This document shows, in pieces, positions 1 through 4,217 of a stretch of DNA of 5,762 nt; the stretch's first letter is position 1, and every line of letters begins with the position of its first letter. Source of the stretch: Treponema sp. (GTDB lineage Bacteria; Spirochaetota; Spirochaetia; Treponematales; Breznakiellaceae). The stretch spans positions 1 through 5,762 of the forward strand of contig JAITSE010000063.1 in the NCBI GenBank assembly GCA_031288005.1. Reading direction: 5' to 3'. The notes under the pieces are model-generated. The model worked only from the letters and a program-made list of their open reading frames with translations, was not told where the DNA came from and did not search any database. The position numbers and the translations under genes were made by a program.

Positions 1-64
1 CGCAGGGTCTCCGGTCTCAAACCTGCGGTTCCCAGGTTCCACGGTCTCATGTCTCATGTCTCAG

Positions 65-79
65 GCAACCGAAGGTTGC
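65..79. repeat. Small perfect hairpin
   Basis: GCAACC (65-70) is complementary to GGTTGC (74-79) with a GAA loop. A second weak pairing exists between 1-6 (CGCAGG) and 22-27 (CCTGCG). Both lie inside the repeat block and add to its dyad-rich character. No function can be assigned. Confidence 0.45.
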
Positions 80-105
80 AGGGTTCCAGGTCTCCGGTCT
101 CACGT

Positions 106-204
106 CCATTGCCCTCCGCAGACTTTCCATTGCCCTCCGCGGACTTTCCATTGCCCTCCGCGTACCTTCCATAGCCCTCCGCGGACTTTCCAGTGCCCGC
201 CGCC
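106..204. repeat. 21-bp tandem repeat, about 4.7 copies
   Basis: Units start at 106, 127, 148, 169 and 190, exactly 21 bp apart. Each starts CCATTGCCCTCCGC, usually followed by GGACTTT. Units 1-4 differ by one to three bases, and unit 5 decays after about 204. Because 21 is a multiple of three, every frame reads as a seven-residue repeat (on the minus strand AEGNGKS). This gives the illusion of a small repetitive protein at 54-269. The only start for that frame is a TTG inside the neighbouring inverted repeat with no clear ribosome binding site, so I treat the array as non-coding. Confidence 0.9.
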
Positions 205-224
205 AATCGTTCCGCGCAAGCGCT

Positions 225-288
225 ATGAGACCGGGAGACCGCTTTGAGACCGGAAACCTCCGGTCTCAACGCGGTCTCCCGGTCTCAT
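225..288. repeat. Long inverted repeat, 30-bp arms and 4-nt loop
   Basis: Positions 225-254 are the reverse complement of 259-288 at 29 of 30 positions; the only mismatch is T243 against C270. The loop is AACC (255-258). Each arm contains three cores: GAGACC at 227, 235 and 246 on the left, GGTCTC at 262, 273 and 281 on the right. The structure could extrude as a cruciform or fold as a very stable RNA hairpin. It lacks a U-tract, so it is not a typical intrinsic terminator. No transposase gene adjoins it, but a small non-autonomous element cannot be excluded. Confidence 0.88.
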
Positions 289-345
289 GTCTCCGGTCTC
301 ACGTTCAGCGCCCTCCGCCAAGTCAAAGGAAAAACAAAAAATTCA

Positions 346-374
346 GGGACAAAAAGCAAAAAAAGCATTATAAT
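346..374 (+). promoter_or_regulatory. Sigma-70-type promoter for the HD-GYP gene
   Basis: A perfect -10 hexamer TATAAT (369-374) lies 17 bp downstream of GGGACA (346-351), which matches four of six bases of TTGACA. The region is A-rich, in sharp contrast to the GC-rich repeats just upstream. Transcription would start near 381, giving a leader of about 65 or 125 nt depending on which start codon is used. Confidence 0.6.
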
Positions 375-430
375 AAAAATGAGGCTGGGTATAGAAAATA
401 TCCTGAATTTCACTTTTCCGCCTATGCCGG

Positions 431-444
431 GAATTTAGAAATTC
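431..444. promoter_or_regulatory. 14-bp palindrome in the HD-GYP leader
   Basis: GAATTT-AG-AAATTC is a perfect dyad with a 2-bp centre. It abuts the ATG at 445 and lies about 50 bp downstream of the predicted transcription start. It could be an operator or a chance AT-rich palindrome. It also occupies the place where a ribosome binding site for the 445 start would be expected, which weakens that start. Confidence 0.3.
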
Positions 445-507
445 ATGATAGCTCATAAGGTATGGCTAAGTCAACTAAAAGGCCGGGCAGGAGCAAAGAG
501 TTACGGA

Positions 508-1716
508 ATGAGTAGTTTTCCCGTTAAAAACATTCCCACAGGCAGCTATTTTACCAAAGCTTCATACATTGACGACAAATTTATTATAACCGCGCCGGAA
601 ATGCCTTTTACCGAAGAATTGAAACGCTCTTTAAGCGACTGGAATTTTAGGGAAATCCTTAGCTCTGGTGAAAATCTGGGAGAATACGCTTCAAGAGGCG
701 CGGGCGAAAACAAGGGCGTGGAAACGGCGGGAATACCGGGCTATGACGGCGGAGACCGCCTCAAGCAGGCCGAAAATTTTTATCTGTCGCTGCGGCAATA
801 CGCGGAGTCTGTTTTTACCGAAACGGCGGCTCAAGGAACGCTTGAATTTAACGCGGTGGCGGAAAAAATGAAAAACGTCTGCGATACTATTGTGAAAAAC
901 AGCCGCCTCCTCCTCATGGTGATTGAAAATCTTCCGCCGCTTTTTGCGCCGCTTTCTGAAATTCGCCCCCAGGATGAACGCGAAACAGACGGCCTTAATT
1001 ACCTGGCGGATCACACGGCGGCCGCCACGATTATATCAATTATACTGGGATCGTTCCTCAAATTGCGGGGCAGCCAACTCATCGAACTGGGGACGGCCGC
1101 CCTGGTGCATGAAATCGGGATGATCAAGGTATCCCCGCGGATATATCTGAGCAAACATTCTCTCTCCTCAGGGGAACAGAAAATTATCCTGGGTCATCCC
1201 TTACAGGGTTACGCAATACTCAATTCCTGCGGCTTTCCACGGAGCGTAAGTTTGGCTTGCCTGGAACACCATGAGCGGGAAAATGGGGAAGGCTACCCCA
1301 AAAAGCTCACAGGCGATAAAATCAGCCAATACGCCAAAATCATCGCCGTAGCCTGTTCCTACGAAGCCATGACCCACGTCCGCCCCTATAAAGACGCCAA
1401 AGACGGGCATACCGGCATACTGGACCTCCTGAAAAACGAAAGAAAACAATACGACACCGCCGTAATCAGGGCTTTGGTTTATTCTCTATCCATCTACCCC
1501 ATCGGCATATATGTACTGCTCTCAAACAACAAAAAAGGCCAGGTGGTGGATGTGAATCCGGGAAATCCAAAGTTCCCCATAGTTCAACTGCTGGATGAAT
1601 TTAACCCTGACGGTACGTACAAGACCGTAGAGACAGCTCCCGGCGGCCTGAGTATTATGAGGTCCCTCATGCCGGAAGAAACCGGGGGGACAAATAACAA
1701 AGCACGGCGAAATTAA
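508..1716 (+). CDS. HD-GYP domain protein (cyclic-di-GMP phosphodiesterase family), altered metal site
   Basis: The product is 402 aa from ATG 508. HD-GYP proteins are metal-dependent phosphodiesterases that usually hydrolyse cyclic di-GMP in the cytoplasm. Residues 1-55 (VKNIPTGSYF... to ITAPEMPFTEEL) resemble the short N-terminal module seen before HD-GYP in spirochaetes; no receiver, PAS or membrane segment is visible. The HD-GYP domain spans about 165-345: His183 region (DHTAAAT), H201-E202-IGM205, GH230P, E-H254-H255-E, G262-Y263-P264 and R292-P293-Y294. Three changes stand out. The HD doublet is HE, the lysine of HDxGK is Met205, and the late aspartate (vaDxYdA) is Cys283. Activity may therefore be altered or lost. 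An in-frame ATG at 445 would add 21 residues but lacks a good Shine-Dalgarno. ATG 508 has AAAGAG seven bases upstream (AGGAG further off) and fits the expected N-terminus. Family membership is secure; catalytic function is not. Confidence 0.88.
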   Translation: MSSFPVKNIPTGSYFTKASYIDDKFIITAPEMPFTEELKRSLSDWNFREILSSGENLGEYASRGAGENKGVETAGIPGYDGGDRLKQAENFYLSLRQYAESVFTETAAQGTLEFNAVAEKMKNVCDTIVKNSRLLLMVIENLPPLFAPLSEIRPQDERETDGLNYLADHTAAATIISIILGSFLKLRGSQLIELGTAALVHEIGMIKVSPRIYLSKHSLSSGEQKIILGHPLQGYAILNSCGFPRSVSLACLEHHERENGEGYPKKLTGDKISQYAKIIAVACSYEAMTHVRPYKDAKDGHTGILDLLKNERKQYDTAVIRALVYSLSIYPIGIYVLLSNNKKGQVVDVNPGNPKFPIVQLLDEFNPDGTYKTVETAPGGLSIMRSLMPEETGGTNNKARRN

Positions 1717-1914
1717 TATTTTAGTATCTCATGTTACGCTAGAATGCTATTATCCCTTACTCCGATATTTCATAATTATTCAAATTTCCAGCCCCGTAGA
1801 AAAACCGCCATGCTCTATGTGTCTTTCTGATACACTGCAATTTTTTATTTGACACGCTTAGGAAAAAAATGACCCGGATATTTTATTTTAAAGAAACCCG
1901 TGTATCTTTTTGAA

Positions 1915-1944
1915 TTGAAAACAGCGAAACAAAATGCTGATAAT
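1915..1944 (+). promoter_or_regulatory. Candidate sigma-70 promoter without an adjacent gene
   Basis: TTGAAA (1915-1920) and GATAAT (1939-1944) each match five of six consensus bases and are 18 bp apart. Transcription would begin near 1951, about 350 nt before hsp20. It could give a long leader for hsp20, a small RNA, or nothing, since such matches arise by chance in AT-rich DNA. Confidence 0.35.
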
Positions 1945-1965
1945 CATAAGGGGCATTTGAAAACT

Positions 1966-1990
1966 ATAATTTTCTGAAAACTGAAATTAT
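1966..1990. promoter_or_regulatory. Inverted repeat, possible distal activator site
   Basis: ATAATTT (1966-1972) and AAATTAT (1984-1990) are complementary across 11 bp. Overlapping the left arm and spacer is the short palindrome TTTTC-T-GAAAA (1970-1980). Its centre is about 150 bp upstream of the predicted sigma-54 transcription start, within normal enhancer range. The sequence is AT-rich, so chance is a real alternative. Confidence 0.3.
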
Positions 1991-2022
1991 CTCTTAATCT
2001 TATATGGAAAAAACACCTTATA

Positions 2023-2047
2023 TAATTCTTTACAATATAAAGAATTA
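2023..2047. promoter_or_regulatory. 25-bp palindrome, candidate enhancer-binding site
   Basis: TAATTCTTTA (2023-2032) and TAAAGAATTA (2038-2047) are perfect reverse complements around a 5-bp centre. The centre (2035) lies about 91 bp upstream of the transcription start predicted for the sigma-54 promoter. Bacterial enhancer-binding proteins typically bind palindromes 80-150 bp upstream, so this is the best candidate activator site. The site is followed by no U-tract that would make it a terminator. Confidence 0.5.
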
Positions 2048-2084
2048 ACGGAAGGAGCTAGTCTGATTTTTCAAGGTAAATTTG

Positions 2085-2096
2085 TTTGCACGCAAA
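2085..2096. promoter_or_regulatory. Small palindrome abutting the sigma-54 promoter
   Basis: TTTGC-AC-GCAAA is a perfect 12-bp dyad ending four bases before the -24 element. A bound protein here could block or help polymerase. The short length makes this tentative. Confidence 0.25.
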
Positions 2097-2099
2097 ACG

Positions 2100-2115
2100 T
2101 GGCACGGAACTTGCT
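2100..2115 (+). promoter_or_regulatory. Sigma-54 (RpoN) promoter of hsp20
   Basis: TGGCACG (2100-2106), four bases, then TTGCT (2111-2115) reproduces the sigma-54 consensus TGGCACG-N4-TTGCW exactly, with the invariant GG (2101-2102) and GC (2113-2114) ten bases apart. Transcription should start near 2126. A perfect TATAAT lies at 2122-2127, and GTGGCA (2099-2104) sits 17 bp before it, so a weak sigma-70 promoter could overlap. The sigma-54 match is the stronger one. Confidence 0.8.
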
Positions 2116-2125
2116 TTTATATATA

Positions 2126-2304
2126 ATGCGGAATTAAGCGGCGTCTTGGAAAACCCAAAGGACCGTCTGATTCCACGCCGGGAATCGGCATAGCAGTTTC
2201 CGGCAGGCCGGTAATACCGGACTAAATCAACCGTTCCAGCCGAAACGCCGGCGTTGCCGGGTGAGTTTGGAGCGGAACATAAAATATACCAGGAGGTATT
2301 TATT
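2126..2304 (+). promoter_or_regulatory. GC-rich, potentially structured hsp20 5' leader
   Basis: The predicted leader is about 180 nt and can fold several ways. CGGCGT (2139-2144) can pair with ACGCCG (2175-2180), enclosing a CTTGG/CCAAAG stem. GATTCC (2169-2174) can instead pair with GGAATC (2181-2186) and overlaps it. Downstream hairpins are CCGGT/ACCGG (2208-2220) and CCGGC/GCCGG (2248-2260). ACGCC at 2245-2249 is an alternative partner for the first GGCGT. I recognise no known riboswitch, ROSE or fourU thermometer, and no clear sequestering of the ribosome binding site. Confidence 0.4.
2291..2296 (+). promoter_or_regulatory. Ribosome binding site that fixes the hsp20 start
   Basis: A full AGGAGG lies eight bases before ATG 2305. 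It rules out the in-frame TTG at 2254, which would add 17 non-conserved residues and place this site inside the coding region. Confidence 0.85.
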
Positions 2305-2793
2305 ATGAAAACTGTAGCTCTTCATCCATTTACCATCGAGACGGCTCTGGACGACTTTGACCGGTACATAGGGTCCGTCTTCGGGGAATCTCCTCTCACA
2401 CCCGCTTTCGGGAAAAGCGGGCAGGTTCCGCCGGTAGATATCCGGGAGGCGGACGACGCCTATCTGATCGAAGCGGAACTTCCAGGCTATGATGAGAGCA
2501 ATGTCCGGGTCCAGGTGGACGGGACGACTCTCTCCATTGAATCCAAAAAAGACGAAGAAAACGCCCGGGATGTATCCCCAAAAAAAGAGGGAAAGAAAGA
2601 GAACGAAGACCGATTCCTTCTGCGGGAACGCCGACGCGCTTCTTTCAGCCGCTCCTTCAGACTGCCGGAAGATGCGGACACAGGTTCAGTCTCAGCCCAT
2701 TTTAAAAACGGCCTTCTAAATCTGGAAATTAAGAAGCGGGCAGGCTCTCAAAAACGGGTGATCCAAATCGGGGCCTCAAGAACTAATGGATAA
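2305..2793 (+). CDS. Small heat-shock protein, Hsp20/alpha-crystallin family
   Basis: The product is 162 aa. Small heat-shock proteins are ATP-independent cytoplasmic chaperones that form oligomers and hold unfolding clients for the DnaK and ClpB systems. The alpha-crystallin domain runs from about 42 (PPVDIREADDAYLIEAELPG) to 144. It includes LPG at 59-61, FSRSFRLP at 114-121 and FKNGLLNLEIKK at 133-144. The C-terminal I-x-I anchor is I153-Q-I155. The segment at 83-103 between the conserved strands is very highly charged (14 of 21 residues) and about ten residues longer than in many bacterial relatives. Ala112 replaces the usual glycine of the 'ERsyGsF' motif. The N-terminal arm (1-41) is short. 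The gene is monocistronic: its own sigma-54-type promoter lies upstream and a strong terminator follows. Confidence 0.93.
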   Translation: MKTVALHPFTIETALDDFDRYIGSVFGESPLTPAFGKSGQVPPVDIREADDAYLIEAELPGYDESNVRVQVDGTTLSIESKKDEENARDVSPKKEGKKENEDRFLLRERRRASFSRSFRLPEDADTGSVSAHFKNGLLNLEIKKRAGSQKRVIQIGASRTNG

Positions 2794-2836
2794 AGGGCTT
2801 TAAAGTATTTCTAGTCCCTTCAAAACGGAAAACCGC

Positions 2837-2872
2837 CGCCCGGTAAGCGTCTAAGTTTGCCGGGCGTTTTTT
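2837..2872 (+). terminator. Intrinsic terminator of hsp20, possibly bidirectional
   Basis: CGCCCGGTAA (2837-2846) pairs with TTGCCGGGCG (2857-2866), ten pairs including one G-U, with a 10-nt loop. Six Ts (2867-2872) follow directly. It lies 43 bp past the hsp20 stop. Read on the minus strand, the same stem follows the CorC-type gene and is trailed by an imperfect U-rich tail (GGTTTTCCGTTTT). It may therefore serve both convergent transcripts. Confidence 0.85.
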
Positions 2873-2877
2873 ATGCC

Positions 2878-4203
2878 TTAAACCGGTTTTCCGCTATCTT
2901 CGTTTTCTTCCGCAAGTCTTACAATAGCGGTTTCAAGATGCCGTTCCATGACTTCCCGCACATTGATCACCAGCCCGGAATCCCTCAGTTCCGCAGTGCT
3001 GCCGTCCTCAGGGATCTCCCCAATGAGGCTGAACACATAGCCGCCAAAGGTATCATAATCCTTCACCGGGAGGCTTACCCCCAGGGCCTTTTCCACCTTT
3101 TCCAAGGGCGTAGCGCCTTTTATGCGCCACCACCGGTTTTCCATCTTTTCAATAAGGAACCGCGCCGATGTTCCGGCCTTGTCGTCGTCCAAATCGCCTA
3201 CAAGCTGTTCCATGAGATCGTGGATAGTGATGATGCCGGCCATGCCGCCGTATTCGTCTAGGACCACCGCGAAATGGTTGCGGCTGCGCCGCATGTTCCT
3301 AAAAAGCACATCCGTCTTGACCGATTCGGGCACAAAGTTGGCGGGCTTTACCGCCAGATCCATCACGGTACGGCGGCGGCGATCTTTGAGGCGGAAGTAG
3401 TCTGTGGCGCTGAGAACGCCGATGATGTCATCCGGAGTATCGCCGCAGACCGGGTAGTAGGTATGTCCGCTTCCAAGCAGAGTGGTTTCCCATTCACCAT
3501 CAGTATCTTTCAATTTGAGCAAGGTAACGTTCAGCCGGTGGGTCATCACCTCGGCGGCGGTTTTGTTGTCGAATTCAAAAACATTGTGAATGATCTCTTT
3601 TTCCCGGGCGTTAATAGTACCCTGTTCGCTGCCGGCGTCCACCATCATGCGTATCTCCTCTTCGGTCACCCCAGGGTCTTCCGCGTTGGGATCTATCCTG
3701 AAAAGCCGGAGCAAACTATTAGTGGACATCGTGAGGAACCATACCACCGGGGAGAAGATCCGGGAGATGATGAAAATGACATCGCTCATGAAAAAGGCCA
3801 GAGGCTCCGCTTTTTTCATGGCGATACGCTTGGGAACCAACTCGCCCAGAACCAGAGTGAAGAAAGACAGAATGATCGTGATGACTACGACTGAAGCGGC
3901 CTTGAGGGTCGCCGTTGAAACGGGAAGCCCCAAGGTAAGGAGCCGGCTCATGAGCCGTTCGGCAAAGTTATCTGCCGCAAAGGCGCTGCCCAGAAAACCC
4001 GCCAGGGTGATCCCCACCTGAATAGTGGCCAAAAACCGGGCCGGCTGCCGGGTCAAGGCGAGGAGCTTTCCGGCCCGCTTGTTTCCAGCGGCGGCCAGAA
4101 GTTCCAGTTTCGCCTCGTTAACGGAAATCAACGCGATCTCCGCAGAGGCGAAAAACGCGTTGATTAAAATCAATATAAATTGAAGAAGTAACTGTTTTAC
4201 CAT
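2878..4203 (-). CDS. CNNM/CorC (TlyC, 'hemolysin-like') membrane protein with CBS pair
   Basis: The product is 441 aa. The N-terminal DUF21/CNNM transmembrane domain covers about 1-165: hydrophobic segments at about 4-26, 56-76, 102-122 and 136-160, with the signature GELVPKR at 120-126. A linker with EEEIRMMVDAGSEQGTI (181-197) leads to paired CBS domains at about 213-275 and 285-340, the second with DEYGGMAGIIT (316-326). A C-terminal CorC_HlyC domain (about 352-430, TFGGYVFSLIGEIP at 385-398) follows. Order and length are typical of the whole family. Members in bacteria are linked to Mg2+ efflux, with CBS domains binding adenine nucleotides; 'hemolysin' in older names is poorly founded. 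ATG 4203 has no good ribosome binding site. It starts 9 nt after the GH1 stop codon, so translational coupling is likely. The exact substrate is not shown by the sequence. Confidence 0.9.
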   Translation of the reverse strand: MVKQLLLQFILILINAFFASAEIALISVNEAKLELLAAAGNKRAGKLLALTRQPARFLATIQVGITLAGFLGSAFAADNFAERLMSRLLTLGLPVSTATLKAASVVVITIILSFFTLVLGELVPKRIAMKKAEPLAFFMSDVIFIISRIFSPVVWFLTMSTNSLLRLFRIDPNAEDPGVTEEEIRMMVDAGSEQGTINAREKEIIHNVFEFDNKTAAEVMTHRLNVTLLKLKDTDGEWETTLLGSGHTYYPVCGDTPDDIIGVLSATDYFRLKDRRRRTVMDLAVKPANFVPESVKTDVLFRNMRRSRNHFAVVLDEYGGMAGIITIHDLMEQLVGDLDDDKAGTSARFLIEKMENRWWRIKGATPLEKVEKALGVSLPVKDYDTFGGYVFSLIGEIPEDGSTAELRDSGLVINVREVMERHLETAIVRLAEENEDSGKPV

Positions 4204-4205
4204 GC

Positions 4206-4217
4206 GGTAAATTTACC
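4206..4217. other. 12-bp perfect palindrome at the GH1/CorC junction
   Basis: GGTAAATTTACC spans the GH1 stop codon (4213-4215) and the short gap before the next start codon. It lies where a ribosome binding site would normally sit, and none is visible. It might form a small RNA hairpin affecting coupling, or be coincidental. Confidence 0.3.

Larger units (their letters stand above)
1..318. repeat. Intergenic GGTCTC/GAGACC repeat block
   Basis: The six-base core GGTCTC occurs nine times on the + strand (starting at 6, 13, 43, 89, 96, 262, 273, 281 and 295). Its reverse complement GAGACC occurs three times (227, 235 and 246). Twelve copies in about 300 bp is far above chance. Many copies sit in the larger context CCGGTCTCA, and partial copies (ATGTCTCA at 49-62) lie between them. 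The block also contains a 21-bp tandem repeat and a long inverted repeat, listed separately. No convincing gene is present. This is best read as a locally expanded repeat region upstream of the HD-GYP gene. It may continue left of the window. Confidence 0.8.
90..318. repeat. 30-bp direct repeat flanking the array (90-119 and 289-318)
   Basis: Positions 90-119 and 289-318 match at 27 of 30 bases (mismatches at 106/305, 109/308 and 110/309). Each copy joins a GTCTCCGGTCTCACGT segment to the GCCCTCCGC core of the 21-bp repeat. The tandem array and the inverted repeat lie between the two copies, 199 bp apart. This suggests the block grew by duplication of a composite unit. Confidence 0.75.
1717..2099. 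other. AT-rich intergenic region with dyads, no gene
   Basis: No open frame with a plausible start and ribosome binding site was found here. The end of the HD-GYP gene has no clear intrinsic terminator. Only a weak 4-bp stem (GTGT/ACAC, 1820-1835) precedes a run of Ts at 1841-1846. The stretch contains a candidate sigma-70 promoter and several palindromes, listed separately. A GGAAGGAG sequence at 2050-2057 resembles a ribosome binding site, but no start codon follows at a usable distance. Confidence 0.6.

Noticed and set aside
54..269. 71-codon minus-strand frame as a gene
   Set aside because: It begins with TTG inside the inverted repeat, lacks a clear ribosome binding site and consists mainly of the tandem repeat.
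1..318. CRISPR array
   Set aside because: The 21-bp units are contiguous with no unique spacers, and the GGTCTC cores are irregularly spaced. No cas gene is present.
691..1014. 107-codon minus-strand frame inside the HD-GYP gene
   Set aside because: Arg- and Phe-rich translation without a domain, opposite a real coding frame.
1820..1846. Intrinsic terminator after the HD-GYP gene
   Set aside because: The stem is only four base pairs and is separated from the T-run by several bases.
1849..1884. Promoter with TTGACA at 1849-1854
   Set aside because: The -35 match is perfect, but the nearest -10-like sequence (TATTTT, 1879-1884) is 24 bp away, too far for a sigma-70 promoter.
2126..2304. Known riboswitch or CIRCE element before hsp20
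   Set aside because: I could not match a cyclic-di-GMP, cobalamin or fluoride riboswitch core, nor the TTAGCACTC-N9-GAGTGCTAA CIRCE operator.
3274..3894. 206-codon open frame on the + strand, with shorter ones at 2857-3261 and 3590-4021
   Set aside because: All are antisense to the CorC-type gene, which shows a complete family domain order. None has a recognisable domain.
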